From assembly GCA_015146655.1 (NCBI GenBank), contig VKHL01000002.1, positions 62,001 through 126,000 of the forward strand: a stretch of 64,000 nt of DNA. Reading direction: 5' to 3'. This DNA is from Ochromonas danica. Its lineage: Eukaryota > Sar > Chrysophyceae > Chromulinales > Chromulinaceae. Positions 34,017-45,600 of this stretch are shown in pieces. Below the pieces are notes generated by a model. The model was not told where the DNA came from and searched no databases. It was given only the letters and a program-made list of their open reading frames with translations. Positions within the stretch are counted from its first letter, which is position 1; each line of letters opens with the position of its first letter. The translations under genes were made by a program, and so were the position numbers.

Positions 34017-35830
34017 ATGGCATCATTTCCAAAGAATCTACCAAGTGATGCCATTAAATTTGCTAAGAAGTTAGGTGTAGATATTGCAGGTTTAGAGCCA
34101 GAAGCAGCAGAAATCTGGTCTCATTTGGAGAAATTGAGTTCTTCCGATCCATTGGAATATGATCGCTTCGTTGCTGACCAGATGCAACTAGCCAAAGAAG
34201 AAGAAGAAGAAAGAAAGACAAACAAAGAAGATAAGAAAGACCGGTCTTTTCGACCTGAAGGTATTGATTTATAGTATTGATATGTTTACTTTATTATAAC
34301 TTACTAATGACTTGTCTTAATGGTTCTATTTTGTTAACTTCATCTGATTTATGTGAACTGCTATTAGTTGGTTATGTCTTTCGTGTTGCTACACAAGGTG
34401 GGGATGGATTAAAAGTACGTGAACTGTCAACAAAGAAAATGCTATATATCAATGTATGTAGTAGTAAAGTATTAGAACCACCTATTGACTCTCAAGGAAA
34501 GAAAATTGAAAAAGATCTCATCTATATTTCCAGTCCACAGATTCCTTTATTGGTTGGTCCAGTACGTACACTAGATGAGTCTAGTAATGCTGTGGATATT
34601 GTAGTACACCCTTCTGTTATAGAATGTTGTACAAAACATAATTCTTTCCGTCAAGAGTTTGCACAACTGGCAAGAGAATGGGTCACTGAAGAGACTGGAT
34701 TGGTGATTGATTCACAATCCTATGAGGAGATTGAATCAACAAAGGCCAATGGTAAGTATATGGGAGGATTAGGCGAGAAAAAGGATATTCCCGTACTCTT
34801 TCATGTGACGGCAGCAATGCTGGAAGGAAAGCAACAACCAAGTCAAAAAGACATGAAAGGAAAGAATTCTTCTTCTAATGCTCTTTCTTCAACTTCTTCC
34901 CTTCTCAATCATCTAAATGACTCTCCTTCAAATGAGATTCCTGATATTACCTTGCAAAGCACAACTTCAAAAACTACAACCATGATTGAGGAGATTGGAT
35001 TACCAGCAAAGAAGGAAGTGACACAAGAAAAGAAAGAGAACAAACCAAAAGCTCCTACCAGTGGAATGGCTAAAGGATTTCTTAATAAGAAAGCAAATGC
35101 TACTTATGAGGCGAAAGCTCCCACTAAAGCAGAATACCAGGAACTTGTCAATCTGCTTGAGAAACAAGACGAAGAGTTTGCAGGAGATACACCAGTCTTT
35201 GATGAGATCAATGATGATCCATCAACTGATCTATTAGATAAAATGGCTCGTATGTTAGCTGGTAATGATCATCTATCGGGGGGCTTATCAACAGAGAAGA
35301 TAAAGACCGAAGAGAAGGCAGCATCCCAACAAGGAAAATCTGCTGTAACTTCACAATATGATGGTGGCAACATACCCAATATAGCAGAAGGTGTGAAGAA
35401 ACCCCAATCTGCTTTGCTTAGAGTGAAGAATCCCTGGCCAGAGATCTGTAAAGCTGTCATCGAGTCTAAGGATAATCAAGTGATGATTAGTTTACAAGAT
35501 CTACGAGATGGTGCTAATGTACAGTTAATTGACATTCAGGTGAGCCAATTGATTTTATATGTTTTGGCAGTGTGTTTTCCTGATGGATGCATGCCTTAAT
35601 GTGAATGACAGGCTTCTGAGAAGTTGATCCGCGTCTACTACTATCTCAACCTCTTCACTAATTCCACTCAAGATTCTCCTTCTGACCGCCAACTGCTCTC
35701 CGTTGCCTGTGCGGATAACAGTGCGATTGATAAATCTCCTTATTCCTTCGATGTTAGTTGTGTGAAAGCCAAGTTTAGCAAAAAGGCTCGAAAGTTAGAC
35801 GTGACGGTTGGATTGATTACACGACTTTGA
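34017..35830 (+). CDS. PIH1-domain protein (Kintoun/PIH1D-type)
   Basis: Exons 34017-34260, 34368-35539 and 35612-35830 give 544 residues. The first intron (107 nt, GTATTG donor) joins RPE to VGYVFRVAT in frame; the second is 72 nt. The PIH1 domain spans about residues 75-240: RPEVGYVFRVATQ, KKMLYINVCSS, PLLVGPVRTLDESSNAVDIVVHPSV and REWVTEETGLVID. A Lys/Glu-rich linker follows, and the C-terminal region (about 440-544) has the beta-rich pattern of the CS-like PIH1 C-terminal domain. PIH1 proteins are Hsp90 co-factors in R2TP-like complexes and, in flagellates, pre-assemble axonemal dyneins in the cytoplasm. Length and the C-terminal CS region fit a Kintoun/DNAAF2-type role better than PIH1D1, but this is not decisive. 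Confidence 0.82.
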
Positions 35831-36256
35831 TAGTTAAAGTAATGTTTTACCTTGAGGCTGTCTTCTTCCTGTTTTGTTGATTGCTGTACGGATAATTTAC
35901 ATCAATTAGCAAGAAACTTATTATTATAAAATCTTATTAGCTTCGCCGATAAATACATTTACATTTAAGCTAACGAATATAAATATATGTCTGCATTTAG
36001 ACTTAGACTGTTTGATATTTGCATGAACAGTCCCAGGAACACATGAATAGTCCAAAATTTGGTTCGGAACACATGAACCCCGCGCAATAGTACTAAAGTT
36101 CCGAAGGGCAAGCGGGTCGTGCCTCCAGAATTCCACTTCTCTTCCTGTTGTTGCCCTCTTGATCATATCGTCACCATCATTGTTGATCACACAACCACTC
36201 GAGACTATCATAGTCTAGCATTACATTACCTTATCTTATAACCACATGTTCTCTCG
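35831..36256. other. Intergenic region without a recognised feature
   Basis: 426 bases between two plus-strand genes. It contains a short direct repeat of acacatgaa (about 36039-36075) but no RNA gene that I can fold. Confidence 0.45.
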
Positions 36257-37300
36257 ATGAAGTCCACTTGGAGTCTTTTAATGAAGAACAAAGTTATACA
36301 TCTTCCCAGTCATCTTTGTAGAAAGTGCCACTATGCCACTTCTATGGTGATTCAACCATCTCCCGTGGTGCCATCCAAACCAACCACTTCTTTTCATAAA
36401 CGACCTCTACCAAAAGAGTTAATTGCCATGAGTTCTCTTGAAGGGAGAAAGATTTTCCGTGAAGCTTTGGATGCTGGTGGAATGGAATGCTATTTCCCTT
36501 TAGCCGAGCAGTTCATCACACAATCTGATCCCTCTTTCTGCTCTGTTTCCACATTAGCCATGGTAATGAATGCCTTAAATTTTGATTTAAAACGTATTTG
36601 GAAAGGCCCTTGGAGATGGGTATCAGAAGAAATGCTTCAATGTGAGTCTCAGTCTGTTTGTGGTCATAGTATTAATCGAGTCAAAGAACAAGGCATGAGC
36701 TTCAAAGAATTTGAGTCACTAGCAAGATGTCATGGTGTGAAAATAAAGGCTTTTCCAGTTTGTGCTTGTGTTTCAGATAAAGGTCCTTGTGATGAACATG
36801 CGTATGAAGCATTTCGAAAGAGTATTACAGAGATTTGCAGTCGAGATGCTGGAGATCGTTTCCTTGTGGTGAATTTCTCTCGCAAAGCTATCGGGCAAAC
36901 AGGAGATGGACATTATAGTCCAATAGGTGGTTTTCATAGAGAGCGTGATTTGGTATTAGTACTTGATGTTGCTCGATTTAAGTATCCTCCTTTCTGGGTT
37001 TCTGTGCGTGCTCTCTGGGAATCCATGTCTGTCATTGACAAGGCGACAGGTCGACCTAGAGGCTATTTTGTAGTTTCAGGATGGGATCAAGACCAACGAG
37101 ATAAAGAGAGTCTTTCTAGTGCTGGAGAGAAATGTCCATCAGGCATTCGCAGCTGGGTGGAAGCCAAACCTGTGAATGAGAAATGTAGTCGCAGCCATAA
37201 CCATAGCCATCATCATCATGACCATAGTCATGCTAATTGTGGGTCTCACGATTCATGCTCTGCTTCGCATGACATGGCAAAGCAGCAACCTGTACATTAA
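36257..37300 (+). CDS. PCS: Phytochelatin synthase
   Basis: Single exon, 347 residues. Phytochelatin synthase joins gamma-Glu-Cys units from glutathione into heavy-metal-binding phytochelatins; it belongs to peptidase clan CA. The catalytic triad is visible: Cys95 in SDPSFCSVSTL, His219 in GDGHYSPIGGF and Asp237 in LVLDVARFKYPPFWV. The 18-residue His-Asp spacing equals that of the Arabidopsis enzyme. PLAEQFITQSDPSFC and MVMNALNFD also match the family. The N-terminus (first ~45 residues) is basic and Ser-rich and could be a mitochondrial or plastid leader. The C-terminus lacks the long Cys-rich plant domain but ends in a His/Cys-rich tail (SHHHHDHSHANCGSHDSC), which may bind metal directly. 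Confidence 0.95.
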   Translation: MKSTWSLLMKNKVIHLPSHLCRKCHYATSMVIQPSPVVPSKPTTSFHKRPLPKELIAMSSLEGRKIFREALDAGGMECYFPLAEQFITQSDPSFCSVSTLAMVMNALNFDLKRIWKGPWRWVSEEMLQCESQSVCGHSINRVKEQGMSFKEFESLARCHGVKIKAFPVCACVSDKGPCDEHAYEAFRKSITEICSRDAGDRFLVVNFSRKAIGQTGDGHYSPIGGFHRERDLVLVLDVARFKYPPFWVSVRALWESMSVIDKATGRPRGYFVVSGWDQDQRDKESLSSAGEKCPSGIRSWVEAKPVNEKCSRSHNHSHHHHDHSHANCGSHDSCSASHDMAKQQPVH

Positions 37301-37497
37301 CAGCGTATTGTAAGTAATGATGATTATTTGTTGATCACTTCAGATTTACAATGCCACACTTCTCCAACTCCAACAAACAATAATTCTCATGGACACCTAG
37401 CATCTAGAATCCAGTCATTCCTATCATTTGATATTGATTTCAAAGCAAACAAAGCAGAATCTGATTTAATCTAACAAACAGTCATCCTCCTGGAGAT

Positions 37498-38112
37498 CTA
37501 CGCAGGAAACAATCCATGCTGCCGCAAAGCTGATTGAAGATCTTCTACTGAAGGAAACCTTCCTGTAGCTATCTTACTGAAGATCAAGACATCATCAAGA
37601 TAAATCTCAAAGGCTCCAGTGGCTAACATAGAATTGGCCACATTATTTAAGACAAATAAGACAAGAAAGGCACTGCCTTTATTCTCCGTAATAACTTTTA
37701 CATATTCAGGTTCTGGAATGTTTAAGATTTTAAAGATTTGTGATCCTGCAACAATAAGAACAATTCCAATTGTCCAGAGATAACCTACAAATCGAGCAAA
37801 ATATTGTGCAAATAAAGGAGGAGGATAGAGATCACCAGAGATATTTCCATAAAGTTCAGGATAAAGTCTGTCTAAGAACTTCTTTGCTTCACGGAAATAT
37901 CTCTCCATACCTCATGAAGTACAATAGAGAATACGTAAATGACGTTGTTGGACAGTGGAAGAAGATGATGGAGAATAATGACCATTCTTCTGATCATCTT
38001 CTACACCATCCATTACTTCAGCAACTTTATTCATAGAGTTAGCAAAAGGAAAAGAAAACATTGTTATTAGCAGAAGGAAAAATAAGATCTTCCAATAGGA
38101 GAGTATCACCAT
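37498..38112 (-). CDS. SELENOT: Selenoprotein T with in-frame TGA for selenocysteine
   Basis: One exon from ATG 38112 to TAG 37498-37500, interrupted only by a TGA at 37914-37912. Read as selenocysteine (U), the protein is 204 residues and the redox motif is C-T-S-U-G, matching the CxxU motif of selenoprotein T (CVSU in animals). Upstream is a signal peptide (SYWKILFFLLLITMFSFPF). Downstream, YFREAKKFLDRLYPEL, a membrane-associated helix pair and LVLFVLNNVANSMLATGAFEIYLDDVLIFSK match the family closely. SelT is an ER thioredoxin-like oxidoreductase. The strong homology on both sides of the TGA, in the same frame, makes simple truncation very unlikely. It is convergent with the phytochelatin synthase gene. 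Confidence 0.92.
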
Positions 38113-38293
38113 CTCCAATCCCAGTCACAGATTCGGCCAAATGACGGGCCAATGCGATGCGATTGATGACCAAAAGCCAACGCCAGCAGAAAATCATACA
38201 GCAGAGTGGTTCTTATTGTTGCCTTGCGGGGGAACTACCCAATCCATCTCCACCTATTCCATATACTCAGCAAAAGGACAGTCGGTCACCAAA
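38113..38293. promoter_or_regulatory. Divergent promoter region between SelT and F-box/LRR genes
   Basis: 181 bases separate the SelT start (minus) from the preferred F-box/LRR start (plus). The plus frame is open upstream to 38141, but the paralogous gene at 58.4 kb shows no similarity before the ATG at 38294, which favours non-coding. Confidence 0.4.
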
Positions 38294-39892
38294 ATGAGTA
38301 TTATCTGGCAGTTACCTAGAGATATTCTTCATAGTGTATATTCGGAATGGTTGGGATGGAAAGATTTGTCAAGGCTGGATATAGCCTGTATGAAGAAGAA
38401 TGAACGAGAAGTATGGTTAACTTCTTTGACTGACCTTAGAATAACTCAAAGATGGTCTTTGCATCGGAATAAAATGAAGATATTTTATAGGTGGCTGGCA
38501 GACCGCAAGGTGTTCTGTGTGGATGGGTTTATTGTGATTGTGAGTATTGTAGAGGATCTTGCGGCAGTGTTAGACATGGAGTCCTACTGTCCAGCTCTTC
38601 GATCTATAGAGATAGCGAACTGGGGTGGTGATTTGATTTCTAATATTAGTCAGGTAGAGAAAAATCTCTCCTTCTTCTTGAGTCATTGTCACAATCTACT
38701 GGAAGTGACAACAAACATGCTAGACTTCAGTTCTAATTCAAAGCAGGTTTGTGATATTGTTTTGCCAATCTTAACGGAGAACTTGAGAGAGAATTCTCTC
38801 GTCAAGATCTCTCTTTCAGGTGTGTTCAGAAGTCATGAAAGTCGTGTAATGTTAGCAAACTTTATCAAAAAGCATGCCTCCAGTTTACGAGATCTCAAAC
38901 TTTTCACTGCAAAAGATGGATTTGATACGATCATATCCACCCTCATTGAGAATCAGATTCTTCTGAGAGTGTTGAATACTTCTCCAGAAGTATCTTTGCT
39001 GTCTTATTTGACATCAGCAGGAGACTTGTTGGAAGTGTTGGAAGTTAGGTACCGTGATGAGGTGCCTATCAGCATGGATGATCTAATAGTGTCCGTGGCA
39101 ACATCTTGTCCCAAGTTAACTCGCTTAAAAATCTCCAATGATAATAGTAGCAGTACAGAGATAGAGAACCTCCTTCGCCTATACGAACAGTGTTCACATC
39201 TCCAGGATGTGGATATTAGCGGAGCTATTCGTGTGGATAACAAGCAAGGATCTGTTTCTAGTGCTGCGAAAGGATCCAGTGAAGCTTGGGCTACTTTTCT
39301 ATCTCATGTATTGAGAAGACGACAGTACAAGGAAGTATGGTTATATCTGGGAGAAGCCTACCATCATCATCCAGTGGGGAATCTGAAGTCTATGCTGAAA
39401 CCTTACGAGATAGGTCTAGAGGCTTGCGTACCAGAATCCTCCTTGATGCTTATGTTGCAGGACCTTCCTCATTTGAACCGATTGCGCCTGCATCAAGGCA
39501 ATAGCTACACTGATGCTGCATTAGCTATTATCATAGAACATGCAAAGAGCTTGACAGACTTGGCTGTGCTATCGAATCATGTGGACTTGGTTGGTCTGTG
39601 TTTTACTGATAAGCAGCTGAGTGAATTGATCAAGGCATGTCAGTTGCTGCAGATAATAATCATCTCAAATTGTGAAATGGAGAGTCTTGTGGCTATATCG
39701 AAACACTCTACTGTAAAAGTGGTTAACATCACTGTGGCTGAGAGTGTTTCTGTAGAGATGTTGGATGGATTGTTGCTCGATGAGAAGGTGGAATGGCCAC
39801 CTACTCTGGAAGCAGGATCTATCCAATGGAGTAATCGCAATTTCGGCTATGAGTTCAATGGAGAATCTCGTCACTGGTTACTGTCTCTGTAG
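38294..39892 (+). CDS. F-box/leucine-rich-repeat protein
   Basis: 532 residues from the ATG at 38294. The N-terminus reads MSIIWQLPRDILHSVYSEWLGWKDLSRLDIAC, an F-box pattern (LP..I...I....W.DL..L...C), so it probably binds Skp1 in an SCF ubiquitin ligase. The rest is made of irregular LRR units (CPALRSIEIANW, CPKLTRLKISND, CSHLQDVDISG, LPHLNRLRLHQ), which would hold the substrate. An upstream extension to 38141 is open but not shared with the related copy at 58.4 kb, so I chose the later start. No introns. The two copies in one window point to a family that expands locally. Confidence 0.75.
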   Translation: MSIIWQLPRDILHSVYSEWLGWKDLSRLDIACMKKNEREVWLTSLTDLRITQRWSLHRNKMKIFYRWLADRKVFCVDGFIVIVSIVEDLAAVLDMESYCPALRSIEIANWGGDLISNISQVEKNLSFFLSHCHNLLEVTTNMLDFSSNSKQVCDIVLPILTENLRENSLVKISLSGVFRSHESRVMLANFIKKHASSLRDLKLFTAKDGFDTIISTLIENQILLRVLNTSPEVSLLSYLTSAGDLLEVLEVRYRDEVPISMDDLIVSVATSCPKLTRLKISNDNSSSTEIENLLRLYEQCSHLQDVDISGAIRVDNKQGSVSSAAKGSSEAWATFLSHVLRRRQYKEVWLYLGEAYHHHPVGNLKSMLKPYEIGLEACVPESSLMLMLQDLPHLNRLRLHQGNSYTDAALAIIIEHAKSLTDLAVLSNHVDLVGLCFTDKQLSELIKACQLLQIIIISNCEMESLVAISKHSTVKVVNITVAESVSVEMLDGLLLDEKVEWPPTLEAGSIQWSNRNFGYEFNGESRHWLLSL

Positions 39893-40633
39893 CCACAACT
39901 GAATGCCTGAGCATGCGTAAATTCTGCAAACATGTGATTCTTCTAAATAGAGAACTGGTGGATTCTTCTATGCTGAAGTGCTGCTGAAGGCTGATGTCGT
40001 CACTTGGTTGTTTCTTGTTGGGTAATAAATGTAAGACACTTCCTGAACCTCTCATTTTTGCTAAAGTACAGTAGTTATTGAATAACTCTCTGCTGTTCTT
40101 GTTATACACGAACGAACTATTCATTAACTATTGTATTAAAAGGAATATATGATCTAATATATATAACTATTGTTTCCACCATTTGCAGCCACTCTGTATT
40201 TACCCTCATTGGCATTAGTCTGAGTCTACATAGTTTACACATGCTCCGGTGCTCTCCATATTCTGCTTTTCGGTCCAACTTCTTCAATTTTGCTCTTGTC
40301 CAAGTGGCAGACAGCCTTTTATCTGTTTGTTATAGGTATGACTCCCATAAATATGTGCTTGTGATCGTCATACGATCAAGTACTTCCCTTGCTTTTGCCT
40401 TGTCTCTGTGAACTAACAACGTTCAAACGCAAAGTTTGGTCTTCTTTGGCATGGAGAAAAACCGAAAAACGTGGAAGGTATATTGGGAAGGCCAGAAAAT
40501 AGACTTTAAAACCATGAAATTAGACTTTGAAATCACTGTGGTCTTCGTTGCGTTTGGTTTGCTTTCCTATTTGCAAGAATGAGAAGTGATTATCTCATTT
40601 AAGAGATATAATTATTGCATTGGTTCTTTAACT
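39893..40633. other. Intergenic region with a short hairpin
   Basis: 741 bases. A near-perfect inverted repeat, cttgtgatcgt/acgatcaag, lies at about 40359-40381. No convincing RNA gene or open frame. Confidence 0.45.
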
Positions 40634-42475
40634 ATGGTCTATCTACTTGGTCTATTCATAAATAGCTTACGACTTTCTCCTTATTCAAGGCATCCATCTT
40701 CCTCCTCAACCATCAAAACCTTTCCCTGCAATAGAGGTGCTGGTCATTTCGATCATGTGGAAAACCATGTGAACCATGTGAGTCCAGCAGATGATTCCTT
40801 CCCTGACGAAGTGCAAGGATGGTCATCTTCTTTCTTCCCTACCTTCTTGCAGCACTATTGGCAGCAACGTCCACTTCTCATTCGTCAAGCTTGTCCTAAT
40901 ATTGACTCACGACTCCACCTCACTGAAGAAGATGTCTTTGCTCTGGTTGAAGATGACGATGTTGAAAGTCGACTTGTTCAACATCGTCTTCCTCGTCGTC
41001 GTCATTCCTCACGCAGCCGTCAGAGTAGTGGTAGTGGTAACAGTGGTAGTGGTAGTCAGAGGGGTAGTAGTGTTAGTAGCAGGTTAGAGTGGAGCAGAGA
41101 TTATGGTCCCTTCACACATGATGATCTTCTCCATCTCCCTTCTGCTAATTGGACTTTACTCGTCCAAGAACTAGATCGTCATCTACCTATCATAGCTTCT
41201 CTATGGGAAGACATCTTACCTTTCATTCCTCATTGGAGAAAGGATGATATCATGGCAACCTATTCATCACTTGGTGGTACTATAGGTGGACATGTTGATA
41301 ACTATGATGTCTTTCTCTTACAATGTCGTGGTAGAAGGAGATGGGCAATTGAGAAAGACATTCTATCACCTCTTGAAGAAACTAGACGTGAACTACCTAA
41401 TTCAGCTATTCGTTTATTGAAAGACTTTCATAATGATCGGGAATGGGTTCTAGAAGAAGGAGATATGCTCTATCTTCCTCCTCGACTACCTCATTGTGGG
41501 GAGACATTAAGTGATGAGAGGGCATTGTCACTATCATTTGGTCTCCGTGCACCTTCTCTTGCTTCATTAATGGCGTCTATGACCGCTGAGATGACATCTC
41601 CAAACAGTCCCTATCACACTGTCTTCTATCAAGATGGAAGTGATCTGAAGGGAGAGGAAGTGCTTGCTTCACCTTCTGTCTTGTCTTCTGCTGCAAGTCA
41701 TTCTCTGACTTCCATGCTCTATCAGACAGTAGAGCAATGGACTGGACGAGGAGATGCCATGGAGAAATGGCTGGGCATCTATTTGACTTCTCCTTTACGC
41801 TTCCATCAAAGAAATCCACACCCTTTCTTCTTGACATCCTCTTTACAAGAGGAAGAGGCAGTCGATCAGGAAAAGGAGAATGATGATGACGATGAAGAAG
41901 AAGAACATGATGAGGATGATGAAGATGAGGAAGGGAGTGTTAGTGGGGAATGGTGGCCTTTGCGTGCAAGACATCGTGTTGCTTCTATGAAAATGTTTGA
42001 CACCACAGAGCAATTATGGCAGACAGTGTTGAATCCCGCTGGTGGGTTGCTTTGATCATCATCTCTTTTGCTTCGACTCATGCACTATTTTTGTGTTTGT
42101 GTGTGTTTCTATTCTCAGAGAGACTTGGACTGCGACGAGCTGAAGGACTGCGAGTTGCATGGATTGGACATCGAGCATTCATCGACGGAGAGGTAGTCAA
42201 CTGCTATTACTAACATTTATCATACTAGAGCACTCTAATCAGTCATTTATTGTTCGTATCTCTACTTCAATGTTTGTTTCAAGGCATACGATCTACCGCA
42301 GTGTGAAGGCCTTTCATCTGCTAGTCTGGCTGCTCTGCTGTTTGATCGTACACAAGTTGATATGAATACTTTACGTCTTTCATGGTCCATCTTGAACAAG
42401 AATGAACAAGAGAAGATTAATCAGTTAGTACAAGGATGGCTGAGGAAAGGTTATTTCTATCCTGTTGACCAATAG
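40634..42475 (+). CDS. YcfD/RoxA-type ribosomal oxygenase (JmjC, uL16 arginine hydroxylase-like)
   Basis: Exons 40634-42041, 42119-42192 and 42284-42475 (557 residues). Bacterial YcfD/RoxA hydroxylates an arginine of ribosomal protein uL16; the closest eukaryotic kin are MINA53/NO66. Motif order matches YcfD: FLQHYWQQRPLLIRQ, ESRLVQHR, WTLLVQELDRH, WRKDDIMATYSSLGGTIGGHVDNYDVFLLQ, GRRRWAIEK, EGDMLYLPPRLPHCGE. Iron ligands are His220 and Asp222 (HxD) and His287. Exon 2 (RAEGLRVAWIGHRAFIDGE) and exon 3 (INQLVQGWLRKGYFYPV) reproduce the winged-helix C-terminal part of YcfD, which confirms the introns. The N-terminus is hydrophobic (MVYLLGLFINSL), so organelle import is possible, with plastid or mitochondrial uL16 as the likely substrate. 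A Ser-rich insert and an acidic insert are new. Confidence 0.88.
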
Positions 42476-42665
42476 TCTAGGACGAGACAGATTGTGTTTG
42501 CTTTGCATTCGGTTGTTGTTGTTTTTAAAAGGAGTAGCTATTAACTAGGCCGAATTAAATGGTATTATGATATTTCATTTATTCATCTCATGTAACTTCC
42601 GTACACCAAACCTAACCTAGCGAGAAAAGAAGAGAAAGTCATTATCATATGACTTGCATATTATT

Positions 42666-45600
42666 TCAACCAAATAGGATGGAGGTAGGTCTGTTACTGC
42701 TATTGCTACCATTGTTAGTGGCGGTGGTATTATTGGCTTGGAAAATAGACGTTGATCCTTGTCCCAATGGGGCTGACTGTGCCAGTTGTTGTTGTTGACT
42801 ATTCGCAGAGTTGATCGGAGCTTGATTACCGCCTGCCGTGAGATTGGTTGACTGCCTGCGTTGTGCTGTATTTCTCCAATTGGTAAATCGAGCACCAATA
42901 TCTTTCCAGAAGTCACGCACTTTGAGCACAGAAGCATGTCCACTAGCAGAGCTTATTCCCAATCGATGGAGAAGTTTGGTAGCCGAGTAGACAAACTCTG
43001 CATCACCCGCACTGTTTCGTTGTGACAGATGGAATGCTTTGTTTGCAAGTTTGTTGATTACTCCTTGATGAATAGAAACATCATCACTCCCCAATAATAT
43101 CTCTGATAAGACGCGGAAATAGGCACGATAGAATGGATGTGTGCCAGATGGTTGAGAAGTTAAATCACCCACTTTATCGAACACAAACTCAATGATTCGT
43201 TGACCATCTTTAGCAGGCAGTACAAGACAAAGCTATACAATGCAATGGAACAAAAAACTTATTTAACCAAAATACCACAAATAGAGAGAAATAGCACAAC
43301 TTACATGCTGCAATGCCATAGACATTTCCAGTGAACAGAGGAGAATAGCCTTTTCCAGAAATACACGATTAAGAAAAGTTTGCAAATCATCTGATGACAA
43401 AGAAGCCTTCCGATCATTCACCATGATCACCTCTTCAGACGGGCTATAACGAATAAAACAATTAAGTGCACATTAAGCTATCATCATCTTCTTAAATGAA
43501 TAAATCAAAGGAATGGAAATGTACCTGATAGCAGGAGCAGCAGCAGACTTGACAATCCCACAGATTAATTCTAAAACATTAGATTGATTGATTATATCAA
43601 TATTGATTAGATCAACAATGATAACTCATTGAAATAGTAGTAAGATAATTCATACCAATACAAGGGATGCGGATAGCATCAGGTAACGTGGTATTTACAA
43701 GTGATTCAAGGCGAAGAAATACATCCACAACTCGTTGAATTGTTCCTAAACGCAACAAGAAATACTTTTCTTCATCACCCAGACCAGCAACATTGGTCAA
43801 AACGGAGCAGCACATTTTAAACCCTTTGAGACATCATCATCATCGTCATAGAAGCAAAATTAAGTCTTTATTATCGGAATATAGCAGATCAGTTGAGATC
43901 AACTTACCATCTTTGCGTAGAATGTCCTCTATTGAAGATGTTTCCAAGACCAACAACAACATATGAAGAACTTTACAAACAGTCATTAGCACAGGAGATT
44001 CTTCTAATGCTGTGAAAACTTGTTGAGGTAATTGTTGAAGCATTTGTTGTCGAGCTGATGGTTCAGCTAAGGACTTATTCGTTGGACTTATCGCACACTG
44101 CGTGATAATTATTGGCAGAGGAGATTGGATTAAATGTGTATGAGAGGCTTTAAATGCCATAATTAAGAGACGAGAGAAAGAATGAACAGTAGCAGGATGT
44201 GGACAGTATTGGAAGAGAGAGACCAACCAGGAATGAATCGTGACATTATTAGATGATGTAGAGGCTAACTCATTGAGAATAGTCAATGCCACCTGCCCTG
44301 TTGTATCTTCCTTGACAATCTCTTCTAGTTTGCTGAAGAAAACTGGGATACAAGCTCTAGCTCTTGCTCGAATTAGAACATCAATTAGGAAACGTAGTGT
44401 CACTAGAGTCCATGATGGTACAGTAGAATCTTGTTGATGTATTTGAAGCATCTTCCAATAAAACAATACATGCTTTACATGGAAAAGAAAACGATCTTCT
44501 TGGAATTCTGTATTTTCTGTCCAAACAGCTTCTTCCACACGCTTAGCAATGGTAGTAGGAGAAACATCAGTTGCCATCGAAGATAATGCTATGGAACTCC
44601 CAGGATTCGGTGCTAACTTAGCTGATGATCCGCCAACAAAGACTGGACCCTCTTTTCGTTCATAGATAAGCAAGTATGCGTTGTTCTCTCGTACTCGACT
44701 AATGGTAGCACCAGATGCGTTGATCACTTCCTCCGAACCACCAAAGCATTCCTTGGCGATATTGTCTGGATTGAAAGGAAGAACAAGGCGGTCATTGAAC
44801 TCAAACCATTGATTGGAGCGTCGATCTTTGACAAAAGAGTAATAATGACCGCGATCAATTGCTCCCACATGAGCTACGATACCTTTCAATGTATAATGAT
44901 AATAGGTATCAGGTTTCTTCTCTAACTGTTTCGCAGATGATGATGGTGCGGAGGAAACAGAGGATTCCTTTGGTGAAGCATCACCATCTCCTTCAGATGG
45001 TTCTAATGGTTGTTGCTGAGGTACCTCTCTTGTAGCAACACCTTCTTCTGTATAAGGAAACATATCCAATTCATGTGGGAAAGAGATGAAATCATTCACT
45101 TTCTTACGATTCATTGTTTCAAGATCAAACTCAAATCGTTTCAAATGAATAATAAGAGTAGGAGGAAGACTACGAATTGCACAACGTCGAGTAGCATCAA
45201 CTTTCCGTCCAGCATCTGAATCTTCAATCTTATTATCTCCTGTGAATAACTCTTCTGCTACATTCAATTCAAGCGATTCATGTAAAGTTCGTTTGTCTTT
45301 AACTTCAGCGGAAATCATAAAGAAACTCTCTTCTCGTTCACTACGATAAGGAGTTTCTAAAGATCTTGTCTGCCATACTAAAGTACCTTGAATAGTTCTC
45401 TTCAATAAATCTGCACATGCAGGATTTCTTTCTAATTTATCAAACAACATACCAGCAAATTCATTAATATCCTTCTGTTCCACAAGACTTAAAGGTTGTC
45501 CATCATAATCAATCAGAGAACGACAAAAAGGTAAAGTATCATAATAACGCTTTTGACCTAAGCGAAGATATCCAAACATAACTTGCATTTGAAAGAGAAC

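Noticed and set aside
35924-36211. 95-codon minus-strand frame between the PIH1 and phytochelatin synthase genes
   Set aside because: Unusual composition, no homology and no splice partners.
37912-37914. TGA as a real stop, giving two separate small proteins
   Set aside because: Both halves align in one frame to selenoprotein T, and the TGA falls exactly at the Sec site.
40359-40381. Short inverted repeat that might be an RNA hairpin
   Set aside because: Isolated stem of about 9 bp with no neighbouring motif of a known RNA class.
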